A DNA stretch of 64,000 nt from contig NZ_LWLP01000001.1 of the NCBI RefSeq assembly GCF_001641125.1, forward strand, positions 2,404,715-2,468,714, given 5' to 3'. Both the position numbers and the translations under genes were made by a program. The stretch is from Arthrobacter sp. OY3WO11 (GTDB lineage Bacteria > Actinomycetota > Actinomycetes > Actinomycetales > Micrococcaceae). This document shows, in pieces, positions 30,780-44,117 of the stretch. The notes beneath the pieces are model-generated. The model did no database searches. It saw nothing but the letters and a program-made list of their open reading frames with translations, and had not been told where the DNA came from. The stretch's first letter is position 1. Each line of letters opens with the position of its first letter.

Positions 30780-31649
30780 ATGAGAACCTCACCGCGGCTC
30801 AGCCTGAACAACGGCGTGCTGATCCACCAACTCGGCTTTGGACTGTACAAGGTCCCGGCCGCGGACGCGGAAGGGCTCGTTGCCACCGCGCTCGCCGCCG
30901 GCTACCGCCACTTCGACACCGCCGCCATGTACGGCAACGAAACCGGCGTGGCCCGCGGGCTCAGTTCCCAGCTGGGCGGGGATGCCGGCAGCGGCGGATC
31001 GGGTGAACTTTTCCCCTCCCTGTCCAGGGAAGACGTGTTCATCACCACCAAAGTATGGAACGACCATCACGGCTACGACGCCACGCTGCGGGCCTTCGAC
31101 GACTCCATGGTCAACCTCGGCCTCGATTACGTGGACATGTACCTCATCCACTGGCCCTGCGCCAGGCGCGGGCTTTTTCCCGATACATACCGGGCCCTGG
31201 AGACCCTGTACCGGGAAGGGAAGGTCCGGGCCATCGGCGTCAGCAACTTCCAGCCGTCCCATCTTGACCGGCTGCTCCAAACCGCAGAGGTGGTTCCCGC
31301 CGTCAACCAGATCGAGCTGCACCCGTGGCTGCAGCAGGCGGAACTGCGCACGCTGCATGGCGGGCTGGGCATCAGGACGGAGGCATGGAGCCCGCTGGGC
31401 CGCGGCCAGGTCCTCGCAGATCCCGTGGTCCACGCCTGCGCCTCTGAGCACGGCAAGACCCCTGCCCAGGTGATCCTGCGCTGGCACATGCAACTGGGCA
31501 ACATCGCCATCCCCAAAGCCAGCACAGAGGCCCGCATCCGGGAAAACCTCAACATCTTCGACTTCGAGCTCTCGGACCGGGACATGACTGCGATCGCAGG
31601 GCTCGACCGGGGGCACCGCACCGGCTCGCACCCCGACCACGTCAACTAA
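30780..31649 (+). CDS. Aldo/keto reductase
   Basis: This NADPH-dependent reductase reduces aldehydes or ketones. The 289-residue product shows the catalytic tetrad in place: Asp and Tyr in FDTAAMYGNE, Lys in TTKVWND, His in LIHWP. The cofactor motif IPKASTEARIRENLN is typical of the 2,5-diketo-D-gluconate reductase branch. It begins 10 bases after the regulator gene and is followed by the hydrolase and glycosyltransferase genes. An in-frame GTG at 30774 is an alternative start. Substrate unknown. Confidence 0.9.
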   Translation: MRTSPRLSLNNGVLIHQLGFGLYKVPAADAEGLVATALAAGYRHFDTAAMYGNETGVARGLSSQLGGDAGSGGSGELFPSLSREDVFITTKVWNDHHGYDATLRAFDDSMVNLGLDYVDMYLIHWPCARRGLFPDTYRALETLYREGKVRAIGVSNFQPSHLDRLLQTAEVVPAVNQIELHPWLQQAELRTLHGGLGIRTEAWSPLGRGQVLADPVVHACASEHGKTPAQVILRWHMQLGNIAIPKASTEARIRENLNIFDFELSDRDMTAIAGLDRGHRTGSHPDHVN

Positions 31650-31659
31650 GGCCGCACAG

Positions 31660-32586
31660 ATGACCACAGCACACCCCGGGCCCGCCTCGCCCGCCTACTT
31701 CAGCCACGGACTTGCGGCCCGCACGTCGTCCTCATCGGTGGAGATCGACGGCGGCAAGGTTGCCTTCTGGACCTACGAACCGCTGCATGCCGGCCCGGAA
31801 ACGCGGACCATCCTGGTGATCCATGGCTTCCGCGGAGACCATCACGGACTCCTGCGCGTGGCAGACCAGCTTCCCGAAATGCGCATCATCATGCCGGACC
31901 TGCCCGGATTCGGCGACTCGGAAGCGTTCACGTCCGGCCCGCATTCGGTGGAGCGGTACGGCTCGTTCATCACAGGATTCATGGCAGCCCTCGGCCTGGG
32001 CCCGGAGACGGTCCTGCTGGGCCACTCCTTCGGGTCCATCATTGCCGCGCACTTCGTCGCCGACCACCCGGGAACCGTCAACCCGCTGATCCTCATCAAC
32101 CCGATCGCGGCACCCGCCCTCGAGGGGACGAAGGGTGTGATGACCCGGCTCGCGGTCCTCTACTACCGGCTTGCCGCGCGCCTTCCCCGGCAGCTGGGAC
32201 TGGCTTTGCTGCGGAGCCCGCTGATTGTCCGGGTCATGAGTGAAACCATGGCCAAGACAGCCGACAGGGACCTGCGCCGTTTCATCCACGATCAGCACAA
32301 CGCCTACTTCAGCGCTTTCGCCAGCCGTGACAGCCTCCTTGAGTCCTTTACCGCGTCGGTCAGCAGCCACGTGGCCGAGGTGGCCGGCCGGCTCACCCTT
32401 CCGGTGCTGCTGATCGCCGGCGAAAAGGATGAGATCGCACTCCTCCCCGACCAGCGCCGCCTGGCTGCGCTGCTGCCGGACGGCGAACTCAAGGTGATTC
32501 CCGGCGTCGGACACCTCATCCATTACGAAACCCCCGAACCGGCAGCCTCGTTCATCCGCAGCTTCCTTAAGGACCACCCCGCGTGA
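31660..32586 (+). CDS. Alpha/beta hydrolase
   Basis: The 308-residue product has the hydrolase pattern: oxyanion region VIHGFRGDHHGL, DLPGFGDSE, nucleophile elbow GHSFGS (Ser about residue 126), an acidic residue in AGEKDEIALL and the catalytic His in GVGHLIHYE. A helical cap domain lies at about 155-230. Its stop overlaps the GTG of the next gene. Substrate not predictable. Confidence 0.9.
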   Translation: MTTAHPGPASPAYFSHGLAARTSSSSVEIDGGKVAFWTYEPLHAGPETRTILVIHGFRGDHHGLLRVADQLPEMRIIMPDLPGFGDSEAFTSGPHSVERYGSFITGFMAALGLGPETVLLGHSFGSIIAAHFVADHPGTVNPLILINPIAAPALEGTKGVMTRLAVLYYRLAARLPRQLGLALLRSPLIVRVMSETMAKTADRDLRRFIHDQHNAYFSAFASRDSLLESFTASVSSHVAEVAGRLTLPVLLIAGEKDEIALLPDQRRLAALLPDGELKVIPGVGHLIHYETPEPAASFIRSFLKDHPA

Positions 32587-33665
32587 AGATTGTCATCGAC
32601 GCACGTTTTACCCGGACCGACCACCACGACGGCATCAGCCGCTACGGGGCAAGCCTGATCGCAGCCACCGCGAAAATCGCGGACGTTTCGATGCTGGTCT
32701 CGGACGTACGGCAGCTCCCCCTGCTCCCGGATGTTCCCTACACGCTGATCAGCAGCCCGTTGTCGCCGAGGGAACTGTTCGTGGCGCGCACCATTAACAG
32801 GCTGGGCGCTGACGTGGTGGTGTGCCCCATGCAGACGATGGGCACCTGGGGCCGCAAGTACGGCCTGGTCCTGACGCTCCACGACCTCATCTATTACGAG
32901 CACCCGGCCCCGCCGGGATTCCTGCCGGCACCGGTACGGCTCCTGTGGCGGCTCTACCACAAGGCTTTTTGGCCCCAGCGCCTGCTCCTGAACCGGGCCG
33001 ACACCGTGGCCACCATCAGCCGCACCACCGAAGCGCTGATTGCGAAGTACCGTCTGACCCGCCGTCCCGTGCGGATCATCAGCAATGCCCCCCAACCGGA
33101 GCAGGAGCACGGACCCCGGCCCGCTGGCGCCGGTGCGGACCGCGCGCTCGTCTACATGGGCTCTTTCATGCCGTACAAGAACGTGGAAACCATGGTGGCG
33201 GGGATGGCGGGCCTGCCCGGCTACACCCTCCACCTGCTCAGCCGCATCACGCCCCAACGCCGCGCGGAACTGGAACGCCTGGTTCCTCCAGGGGCGCACG
33301 TGGTGTTCCACAACGGTGTCACGGACGAGGAATATCACGCGTTCCTGCGCTCGGCTGCGGCGCTGGTCAGCCTGTCCCGGGCTGAAGGCTATGGGCTTCC
33401 CCTGGTGGAGGCCATGGCGCTCGGCACCCCTGTTATTGCCAGCGACATCCCCATCTTCCGGGAAGTAGGCGGCGACGCCGCCCTCTACGTTGACCCGGAG
33501 TCCCCCGAGCAGTTTGCCGATGCCGTGCACACGCTCCAGGACAACGGGCACTGGGAGGAGTTGTCGCGGCGCTGCGTTGCGCGTGCCCGGGAGTTCAGCT
33601 GGGACGAGTCCGCCCGCCAGCTGGTTGATGTGGCACACGAAATCGTGGTCCGGCGCCGGCGCTAA
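32583..33665 (+). CDS. Glycosyltransferase family 4-like (GT-B fold)
   Basis: The 360-residue enzyme has a GT-B layout: N-terminal domain with HHDGISRYG, the acceptor-side HDLIYYEHP, and a C-terminal domain with VYMGSFMPYKN and the retaining-type EX7E in RAEGYGLPLVEAMALG. It probably adds a sugar to a cell-envelope lipid or glycan. Start GTG is coupled to the hydrolase gene (4-base overlap). It lies convergent with priA, with 10 bases between stop codons. Confidence 0.88.
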   Translation: MKIVIDARFTRTDHHDGISRYGASLIAATAKIADVSMLVSDVRQLPLLPDVPYTLISSPLSPRELFVARTINRLGADVVVCPMQTMGTWGRKYGLVLTLHDLIYYEHPAPPGFLPAPVRLLWRLYHKAFWPQRLLLNRADTVATISRTTEALIAKYRLTRRPVRIISNAPQPEQEHGPRPAGAGADRALVYMGSFMPYKNVETMVAGMAGLPGYTLHLLSRITPQRRAELERLVPPGAHVVFHNGVTDEEYHAFLRSAAALVSLSRAEGYGLPLVEAMALGTPVIASDIPIFREVGGDAALYVDPESPEQFADAVHTLQDNGHWEELSRRCVARAREFSWDESARQLVDVAHEIVVRRRR

Positions 33666-33675
33666 CGGACCACCG

Positions 33676-35877
33676 CTAGAGCACGTCGATGCCGTCCAGC
33701 CGGAGCTGGAAGGGTTCGCTGGAGCGTTTTGCAGCAACAGCAGCCCTGGTGACCCGCAGGACTCGGGTGACAGCGGCAGCCTGTCCATAGGGGAAGAAGA
33801 ACAGGGTGCGCACGTCCTCCGCCGACCGGCGGGGCGACGGCGGACCGCTGAGCACCACGGGTGCGGGACCGGCGGTCCGCAAGGTGATCCCCCCGGAGGC
33901 AAGTTCAGCTGCCACGGCAGCGGTGTAATGTTCGACGGCGGCGCGCGGCCCGGTAACGGAGGCGATGCGGACCGCGGGGGGAAGCTGCAGTTCCATCCGC
34001 AGGGAGAGTTCCCGCTCCGCATAACCGGCAGGGTCCCAGCGGAGCAGGGCACCCACGGCAGCTGTGTCCGCGGCGGTGACCACCACCAGCCCGCCGTCTG
34101 CTGCCGGACGCACCAGCGCGGCGGCATTGAACCACCGCCGCACAGTATCCTCGCCGGCGCGCAGTGTCTCCCGGCGCAGGAGGGAATCACCGTCCAGGAG
34201 CAGTGCTGCCGCGTATCCCCCGTCCGCCACGGGTTCGGCACCCACCGTGGCCACCACCAGCGCCTTGCCCGGACCCACCGCAGCCTTTACCTGGTCTCCC
34301 GAGGAAGTAATGACGGTCTTTCCCGGAAAGGCGCGGCCGAGTTCCTCAGCTGTCCTGATGACTCCGGTGGCACCCTTGCGCAGGCGCTTGCCGCCGCAGT
34401 GCACGCAGTGCCAGTCCGGCGCCGGGGTGGAGCACCAGCGGCATTGGGGCATGGCGGACGTGCCGCTGGCTCCTGCCACGGCCAGTGGTCCTTGGCAGCT
34501 GCCGCAGCGCGCCGGCTCGCGGCACATCTCACAGGCCAGCGACGGCGCATAACCGGCCCGGGCCACCTGGACCAGGACCGGTCCGCGCTCCAGCCCCTCC
34601 TTGGCGGCCCGCCACGCGGCGCCGGGCAGGCGGGCAATCCTGGCCAGCGGATCCCGCTCCTGTTCAAAGCTGTCAGCAGTATTGACGATGCGCGGCACCG
34701 TCCTCCGAACGTCAGGGCGCCCGGCTTCGACAGCACGTGCCCAACCCGCCCCTACCAGCCGCTGGGCTTCAGTGCTTCGGGAGTGGCCTGCAAGGAGGCA
34801 GGCGGCATCTTCCTGTTCGGCCCGCAGGAGCAGCACCTCGCGTGCATGCGCATAGGGGGCGCGTTGCTCGATGTGGAGGTCGTCGCCGTCGTCCCAGCAG
34901 GCCACCAGGCCCAGGTCCCGGACAGGGGCAAAGGCTGCGGACCTGGTACCGATGGCAACCCGGGCAGTCCCCGCCAGGAGCCGAAGGAAATTCCGGTAGC
35001 GCGGGGTGGGACCGTCGTCGGCCGTCAGCCGGGCAACTGCGTCTTCGGGCACCAGGCCGCGGAGCGCTTCTTCAAGGCGGTCAAGGTCGCGGTAATCGGG
35101 CACTACCACCACCGCGCCGCGCCCTGCGGCGTACGCTGCGGCTACGGCTTCCGCCAGCAGCTGGGGCCATCCTCCTGGACCAAAACCCTGCAGCGGGTTC
35201 AGCACGGCCCTGGGCGAACCGCCACCGGCAAGGTGGTGCAGGAAGGCCTGTCCGCTATGGTAGGCCGCCCAGGCACCCGGCAGGGCGTCCTGCGCGGGAC
35301 CCGCCTGCAGGGATGTGGCCCCGCCTGGTTCTGCCTGGTTCGGAACTTCCTGTGCCTCCGGCTCCACCGCCAACTCCTTTTCCAGCCTGGCCACCCTGGG
35401 CGGGACGGCGACCCGGAGGACGTCGCTGAGGGTACCGGCGTAGCGTGCGGCGACGGAGGAAACCAGCTCCCGGACGGCGGGCGTCAGCACGGACACCGGG
35501 GACACAACCTTCGCCAACGGAACCAGTGTGTGTCCGGCGTCGGATTCCGCCACGCGTTCCATCAGGAACCCGTTGAGATCCTGGCCGTTGAACTTGACCT
35601 TGACCCTGACGCCCGGCCTGGCGGCATGGTCGAGGGTGTCCGGAACCCCGTAATCGAAGAGCCGGTCCAGGTGTGGCAAGGAGGATTCCACCAGGACCTT
35701 GGCCACGGGCAGATGCCTGGCCAGCTGCGGCCCGGCGGGCCGTGCGGTGGACGGAAAGCCCTGCAGCAGTGACGGCTGCACGGCGCCGGGGAGGTCCAGG
35801 GACGCCTGGACAGGGCTGTCAGCAGCGATGGCAGTAACCTCCCTTCGGCTCCCGGATGGACAAGCCCAGCCAAGCAC
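33676..35877 (-). CDS. priA: Primosomal protein N', actinobacterial helicase-degenerate form
   Basis: PriA restarts stalled replication forks. The N-terminal DNA-binding domain (LDRLFDYGVP, VRVKVKFNGQDLNGFL) and the zinc-binding cysteine cluster (CEMCREPARCGSCQ, CRWCS, CVHCGG) are present. The Walker A lysine motif is absent and the DEXH box reads CWDDGDD, as known for actinobacterial PriA, which probably lacks helicase activity. The start is uncertain: GTG at 35877 is used (733 residues), while GGGAGG further down precedes no standard in-frame start. The frame is open to 35967. Downstream of metK in the same direction. Confidence 0.85.
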   Translation of the reverse strand: MLGWACPSGSRREVTAIAADSPVQASLDLPGAVQPSLLQGFPSTARPAGPQLARHLPVAKVLVESSLPHLDRLFDYGVPDTLDHAARPGVRVKVKFNGQDLNGFLMERVAESDAGHTLVPLAKVVSPVSVLTPAVRELVSSVAARYAGTLSDVLRVAVPPRVARLEKELAVEPEAQEVPNQAEPGGATSLQAGPAQDALPGAWAAYHSGQAFLHHLAGGGSPRAVLNPLQGFGPGGWPQLLAEAVAAAYAAGRGAVVVVPDYRDLDRLEEALRGLVPEDAVARLTADDGPTPRYRNFLRLLAGTARVAIGTRSAAFAPVRDLGLVACWDDGDDLHIEQRAPYAHAREVLLLRAEQEDAACLLAGHSRSTEAQRLVGAGWARAVEAGRPDVRRTVPRIVNTADSFEQERDPLARIARLPGAAWRAAKEGLERGPVLVQVARAGYAPSLACEMCREPARCGSCQGPLAVAGASGTSAMPQCRWCSTPAPDWHCVHCGGKRLRKGATGVIRTAEELGRAFPGKTVITSSGDQVKAAVGPGKALVVATVGAEPVADGGYAAALLLDGDSLLRRETLRAGEDTVRRWFNAAALVRPAADGGLVVVTAADTAAVGALLRWDPAGYAERELSLRMELQLPPAVRIASVTGPRAAVEHYTAAVAAELASGGITLRTAGPAPVVLSGPPSPRRSAEDVRTLFFFPYGQAAAVTRVLRVTRAAVAAKRSSEPFQLRLDGIDVL

Positions 35878-35975
35878 GGGGCACTGACATGTTGCCGGAG
35901 GCAAATAAAGCCAAAAATACAGGCAAAGATGGCAGGCAAAGACTAAAGGCCGGGAGCAGGCCTGCACCCAGGGGC

Positions 35976-37211
35976 CTAAGCGTTGAAGAATGCCTTCAGG
36001 TCATCCACGCGGTCCAGCCGCTCCCAGGTGAAGTCCGGCTCGTCGCGGCCGAAGTGGCCGTGGGCGGCGGTCTTGGCGTAGATGGGCCGTTTCAGGTCCA
36101 GTGCGTCGATGATGGCGCGGGGACGAAGGTCGAAAATCTCCGCGATGGCGGCGCTGATGCGGGCCGGGTCCACCGTTTCCGTGCCGAACGTTTCCACGTA
36201 GGTGCCCACGGGACGGGCCTGGCCGATGGCGTAGGCAATCTGGATTTCTGCACGCTTGGCCAGCCCCGCGGCAACCACGTTCTTGGCAACCCAGCGCATT
36301 GCGTACGCGGCAGAGCGGTCAACCTTGGAGGGGTCCTTGCCCGAGAAGGCACCGCCGCCGTGCCGGGCCATGCCGCCGTAGGTGTCAACGATAATCTTGC
36401 GCCCGGTCAGGCCGGCATCACCAACGGGGCCGCCGATCACGAACTCGCCGGCAGGGTTCAGGATGTTGCGGACGCGGGAGAGGTCGAGGTTGGCCCCTGC
36501 CAGCACCGGCTTGATGACCACGGAGGCGAGGTCCGCGCGGAGCTGGTCCAGGCTTGCGCCTTCGGCGTGCTGGCTGCTGATGACCACGGTTTCCACGGAG
36601 ACCGGGACGTCCTTGTCGTAGCCGACCGTCACCTGGGTCTTGCCGTCCGGGCGAAGGTAGGCCAGCTCGCCCGATTTGCGGACTTCGGTGAGCCGCTCGG
36701 ACAGCCGGTGCGCAAGCCAGATGGGCAGCGGCATGTAGGAAGGCGTTTCGTCGCTGGCGTAGCCGAACATCAGGCCCTGGTCGCCGGCGCCCTGGAGGTC
36801 GTAGTCGTCCTCCTGCCGTCCTTCGCGGGCTTCCAGCGAGTTGAACACGCCGCCGGCAATGTCGTTGGACTGCTGGCCGATGGACACGGACACTCCACAG
36901 CGGGCGCCGTCGAAACCGTTGGCCGAGGAATCGTAGCCGATGCCCAGGATGGTTTCGCGAACAATCTGCGGGATCTCCACGTAGGCATCAGTGGTGACCT
37001 CGCCTGCAACGTGGACCAGGCCTGTGGTGGCCATGGTTTCCACCGCTACCCGCGATTCCGGGTCCGCAGCCAGCAGCGCGTCCAGGATGGCGTCACTGAT
37101 CTGGTCGCAGATCTTGTCCGGATGGCCCTCGGTAACCGACTCGGAAGTGAAGAGCCGGAGCGCGTTGGGCGTGGCCCCGGACGTGTGGGGAAGGTGCAGC
37201 GGTAAAGTCAC
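35976..37211 (-). CDS. metK: S-adenosylmethionine synthetase
   Basis: MetK makes SAM from methionine and ATP. The 411-residue product has [19 protein letters not shown], the metal- and ATP-binding GHPDK, and the [19 protein letters not shown] signature with catalytic Lys and Asp. Start is GTG. It is followed by priA; no SAM riboswitch is apparent in the 86-base gap to coaBC. Confidence 0.97.
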   Translation of the reverse strand: MTLPLHLPHTSGATPNALRLFTSESVTEGHPDKICDQISDAILDALLAADPESRVAVETMATTGLVHVAGEVTTDAYVEIPQIVRETILGIGYDSSANGFDGARCGVSVSIGQQSNDIAGGVFNSLEAREGRQEDDYDLQGAGDQGLMFGYASDETPSYMPLPIWLAHRLSERLTEVRKSGELAYLRPDGKTQVTVGYDKDVPVSVETVVISSQHAEGASLDQLRADLASVVIKPVLAGANLDLSRVRNILNPAGEFVIGGPVGDAGLTGRKIIVDTYGGMARHGGGAFSGKDPSKVDRSAAYAMRWVAKNVVAAGLAKRAEIQIAYAIGQARPVGTYVETFGTETVDPARISAAIAEIFDLRPRAIIDALDLKRPIYAKTAAHGHFGRDEPDFTWERLDRVDDLKAFFNA

Positions 37212-37297
37212 TCAACTACCTTACTGGTTGGAATACGGACACCCGCCAGGAGACCTCGGGAGATGTCTCCGTGCTAAGCAAACGTGGCCTGAAACAC

Positions 37298-38539
37298 TCA
37301 GGCGCGGGGCGAAACGGAGTTCAGTTCATCGGAGATCCGGCTGATGATGGCTGCCGAAACTTCCGTCTTGGTTCCGGACGCCTCCTGTGGTTCGGAGCCC
37401 GAGCGGGCCAGGATGACAACGGAATTGGTGTCCTGCCCGAAGACCTTGTCCGTTCCCACGTGGTTGACCACCAGGAGGTCGCAGCCCTTGCGCTGCAGCT
37501 TCGCCCGGGCATGCGCCAGGACATCACCGTCGCCGTCTCCGGTCTCAGCCGCAAAACCGACAATCAGCTGCTGCCGCCCGCGCGGGGCGGCACTGTTCCG
37601 GAGTTCCACAAGTTCGTGCAGGATGTCCGGGTTGCGGACCAGCGTGATGACGGGATCGTCCCGGTCGTCGCGCTTCTTGATCTTGGTGTCGGAGACGGCC
37701 GCGGGGCGGAAGTCGGCCACCGCCGCGGACATGATGACGACGTCGGAGTCAGCTGCCGCCGCAAGGGCGGCTTCCCGCAGCTGCAGGGCCGTCTCCAGGG
37801 GCACCACCTCGACGCCGGCCGGCGGGGGAACGTCCATGTGGGCTGCCAGCAAGCGGACGGTTGCGCCGGCGTTGCGGGCTGCGACGGCGAGGGCGACTCC
37901 CTGCTTCCCGGAGGACCTGTTGCCAAGGAAGCGCACCGGATCCAGGGGTTCGCGGGTTCCGCCGGCGCTGATGGTGACGGTGCGTCCGGCCAGCGGCAGC
38001 TGGAAATCGGACTGCCCCTGCACCAGGGCCATGGCGGCATCAAAAATGGCTTCCGGTTCGGGGAGCCTGCCCGGCCCGGAATCGGCGCCCGTAAGCCTGC
38101 CGCTGGCGGGTTCCAGGACGGCCGCACCGCGGCTGCGCAACGTTTCGACGTTGGCCCGGGTTGCCGCGTGCTGCCACATCTCAGTGTGCATGGCGGGAGC
38201 GAACAGGACAGGGCCGCGGGCCATCAGCAGGGTGTTGGTCAGCAGGTCCCCGGCCTGTCCGGTGGCTGCCTTGGCCAGGAGGTCAGCGGTGGCCGGGGCG
38301 ATGACAATCAGGTCAGCCTCATGGCCCAGACGGACGTGGTTGACCTGGTGGACGTCGTCGAAGACGCTGTTGCTGACCGGGTTTCCGGACAGCGCCTCCC
38401 ACGTGGCAGTGCCAACGAACCGGGTGGACGCCTCGGTGGGGATCACCGTGACGTTGTGGCCGGCTTCAGTAAAAAGCCGGAGGAGCGATGCCACCTTGTA
38501 GGCGGCAATCCCTCCCCCGACTCCGAGGACTATGCGCAC
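37298..38539 (-). CDS. coaBC: Phosphopantothenoylcysteine synthetase/decarboxylase
   Basis: This bifunctional coenzyme A enzyme first joins cysteine to 4'-phosphopantothenate (CoaB, C-terminal) and then decarboxylates the product (CoaC, N-terminal flavoprotein). The CoaC half has VLGVGGGIAAYK and the FMN-site PAMHTEMWQH. The CoaB half has ISAGGTREPLDPVRFLGN then SSGKQG and the Lys pair KIKK. The 413-residue length is normal. It follows rpoZ. Confidence 0.96.
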   Translation of the reverse strand: MRIVLGVGGGIAAYKVASLLRLFTEAGHNVTVIPTEASTRFVGTATWEALSGNPVSNSVFDDVHQVNHVRLGHEADLIVIAPATADLLAKAATGQAGDLLTNTLLMARGPVLFAPAMHTEMWQHAATRANVETLRSRGAAVLEPASGRLTGADSGPGRLPEPEAIFDAAMALVQGQSDFQLPLAGRTVTISAGGTREPLDPVRFLGNRSSGKQGVALAVAARNAGATVRLLAAHMDVPPPAGVEVVPLETALQLREAALAAAADSDVVIMSAAVADFRPAAVSDTKIKKRDDRDDPVITLVRNPDILHELVELRNSAAPRGRQQLIVGFAAETGDGDGDVLAHARAKLQRKGCDLLVVNHVGTDKVFGQDTNSVVILARSGSEPQEASGTKTEVSAAIISRISDELNSVSPRA

Positions 38540-38577
38540 GTGACCTCCGTCAACAGCAAGTCAGTTCGGCGGCAGTT

Positions 38578-38838
38578 TTACTCTGCAGCTTCGATCGGCG
38601 TGGAAACCAGCTTGCCCTCGTTGATCTCGCGCAGGGCGATGGACAGCGACTTCTCGTTCAGCTTGGTGTCAACCAGCGGGCCGACGTATTCGAAAAGGCC
38701 CTCATGCAGCTGGGCGTAGTAAGCGTTGATCTGACGAGCACGCTTGGCACCGAAAATCACCAGGCCGTACTTGGAATCGGCTGCCTTGAGCAGCGAGTCG
38801 ATCGGCGGGTTGATGATGCCTTCAAGGTTCGTGGACAC
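38578..38838 (-). CDS. rpoZ: RNA polymerase omega subunit
   Basis: The 86-residue omega subunit helps assemble RNA polymerase. It has [29 protein letters not shown] and the C-terminal [12 protein letters not shown]. It lies between gmk and coaBC, the usual place in actinobacteria. Confidence 0.96.
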   Translation of the reverse strand: MSTNLEGIINPPIDSLLKAADSKYGLVIFGAKRARQINAYYAQLHEGLFEYVGPLVDTKLNEKSLSIALREINEGKLVSTPIEAAE

Positions 38839-38853
38839 GAATTCTCCAAAGTT

Positions 38854-39450
38854 CTAGCGGGCTGACGGTTCCGGCGCTCCATGCGGGTGCGGGGTCAGCC
38901 CCATGAGTGAAACAAGCTCGTCCGCTGCCCGGCGAACGTCGTCATTGATGACGGTGTAGTCGAACTCCGGTTCAGCAGCAAGTTCCAGTTTAGCGGTTTC
39001 CAGCCGACGCTGCTGTTCCTCCGGGGTTTCCGTGCCGCGGCCCACCAGGCGGCGGACCATTTCGTCCCAGCTGGGCGGAGCCAGGAAGACAAACTGTGCA
39101 TCTGGAACGGCGGCCTTCACCTGCCGGGCACCCTGAAGGTCGATTTCCAGGAGCACGGACCGGCCCTCGGCGATGGCCTGGTTGACGGTGCTTTTCAGGG
39201 TCCCGTACGTGTTCTGCCCGTGGACCACGGCCCATTCCAGGAGCTCCCCGTCAGCTACGAGCTGCTCGAACTCTTCCTTGGACTTGAAGAAGTAGTGGAC
39301 GCCGTCCTGCTCGCCGGGACGGGGCGCGCGGGTGGTGGCGGACACGGACAGCCACACCTCGGGATAGTTGTCGCGGATGTAAGTGGACACGGTGCCTTTG
39401 CCAACAGCCGTCGGACCAGCGAGGACTGTCAGTCCAGGTTTCTTGCTCAC
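38854..39450 (-). CDS. gmk: Guanylate kinase
   Basis: Gmk converts GMP and ATP to GDP and ADP. The P-loop is GPTAVGKGT (residues 12-20), and the GMP-binding [17 protein letters not shown] and [17 protein letters not shown] [14 protein letters not shown] segments are present. The 198-residue length is normal. Gene order mihF-gmk-rpoZ is typical. Confidence 0.97.
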   Translation of the reverse strand: MSKKPGLTVLAGPTAVGKGTVSTYIRDNYPEVWLSVSATTRAPRPGEQDGVHYFFKSKEEFEQLVADGELLEWAVVHGQNTYGTLKSTVNQAIAEGRSVLLEIDLQGARQVKAAVPDAQFVFLAPPSWDEMVRRLVGRGTETPEEQQRRLETAKLELAAEPEFDYTVINDDVRRAADELVSLMGLTPHPHGAPEPSAR

Positions 39451-39495
39451 GTATTCCTTTGCCGGGGTTTGGGATAGGCGGGCTTCCGGCCCGCC

Positions 39496-39813
39496 CTAAC
39501 TCTCGTCTATAAAATCTACCAGCGCGCGGCGCTGGTGGATGCCCAGGCCGCGGACCCTGCGGGACGCCGCGATCCCCAGCTGCTGCATGATGGCCGCAGC
39601 CCGCACCTTGCCGATGCCGGGAAGGGCCTCAAGGAGTTCGGAGACCCTCATGCGGGCCAGGGCATCGTCCTGCAGCGCGGAGCTGATGATGTCCGCGGCA
39701 GACCTCTCGCCGTTCTTGAGGCTTTCCTTGGCCGCCGCACGGGTGGCCCTGGCTGCTGCTGCCTTGTTCAGGGCCTCAGCCCGTTCCGATGCGGATAACG
39801 GCCGCAGGACCAT
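39496..39813 (-). CDS. mihF: Actinobacterial-type integration host factor
   Basis: This nucleoid-associated protein bends DNA and is essential in mycobacteria. The 105-residue product has the basic N-terminal helix (AEALNKAAAARATRAAAKE) and the helix-two-turn-helix MRVSELLEALPGIGKVRAAA followed by RRVRGLGIHQRRAL. It is unrelated to proteobacterial IHF. It lies between pyrF and gmk. ATG at 39813 is used. Confidence 0.94.
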   Translation of the reverse strand: MVLRPLSASERAEALNKAAAARATRAAAKESLKNGERSAADIISSALQDDALARMRVSELLEALPGIGKVRAAAIMQQLGIAASRRVRGLGIHQRRALVDFIDES

Positions 39814-39922
39814 GGTGCACACCCCCGGATTCGGTGGACGGGTCCACGGGCGACCGCCCTTGGACCTGTCCTGAAACTACCCTTTGGTGCTGCCCGAATC
39901 AATGCATCCGGTGAAACGGACA

Positions 39923-40787
39923 CTATTCGCCGCGGAGTCCGTCCAGCGTCCGTTGCGCCGCGTCCCGCAGGCCGCGCTGCTCCGGCCCGGCGGACAGGAT
40001 GTCCCTGCTCGAGGTGCCGAGGACCTGCGGGTAGGCGGCGCCGAAAGTGGCGCGGAGGCCGGCAGGCGTGGCCCCCTGCGCTCCAAGGCCCGGAGCCAGG
40101 AGCGGTCCGCGCACGGCGGCCAGGTCAAGGTCCAGTTCGGACAGGGCCGACCCCACGGTTGCACCCACCACCAGGCCCACGGAGCCGAGGGGCCCCTGGT
40201 AGCGGCGGTTTTCCGCCGCGGCCGACTGCGTGATCCTGCGGGCCACGGAGTCCGCTCCCCCGACGTGCTGGACGGAGGCGCCCTCTGGGTTGGACGTGAG
40301 CGCAAGGACGAAAACGCCGCGGCCGGTCTCGGCCGCCAGGTCCAGCGCGGGGCGCAGCGACTCGAAGCCAAGGTAAGGGCTAAGCGTCACCGAGTCCGCC
40401 GCGAGGGGGGAATCGTCCCCGAGCCAGGCGTCGGCGTAGGCCGCCATGGTGGAGCCGATGTCACCGCGCTTGGCATCGGCGATGGTGAGTACGTTCTCAT
40501 CGCGGGCTTCGGCAAGAAGCTCCTCAAGGACAGCCATTCCGGCGGAGCCATGGCGTTCGTACAGCGCCACCTGGGGCTTGATGGCGGCAGCGAGCGAACC
40601 CACGGCCTCCAGAACTGTCAGCGAGAAGCGCCTCAGCCCGCCGGCGTCGTCGTCAAGCCCCCACCCCTTCAACAAGGCAGGGTGTGGGTCGATACCCACG
40701 CACAGGGGGCCGCGGGCGGCCATGGCGGCACCCAGCCGGGAGCCGAAAGACTCCCGGCCGGGTGCGTCAGCGGACGGCACTGCCTGC

Positions 40788-40795
<8 letters not shown>
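39923..40795 (-). CDS. pyrF: Orotidine 5'-phosphate decarboxylase
   Basis: PyrF makes UMP from OMP, the last step of the operon's pathway. The product (290 residues) belongs to the longer actinobacterial type: [15 protein letters not shown], the catalytic [15 protein letters not shown] with the Asp-Lys pair, and [13 protein letters not shown]. The GTG start overlaps the carB stop by 8 bases; the frame is open far upstream but only inside carB. Confidence 0.95.

Positions 40796-44116
<3,321 letters not shown>

Positions 44117-44117
<1 letters not shown>

Noticed and set aside
29804..30886. 360-residue leftward open frame opposite the regulator
   Set aside because: Low-information His/Gly/Val-rich shadow of the SorC-type regulator gene.
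32523..34241. 572-residue leftward open frame
   Set aside because: Antisense to the glycosyltransferase and out of frame with priA; no domain is visible.
37212..37297. SAM riboswitch before metK
   Set aside because: Only a small GGAGAC/GTCTCC hairpin is present; no SAM-riboswitch core or terminator is seen.
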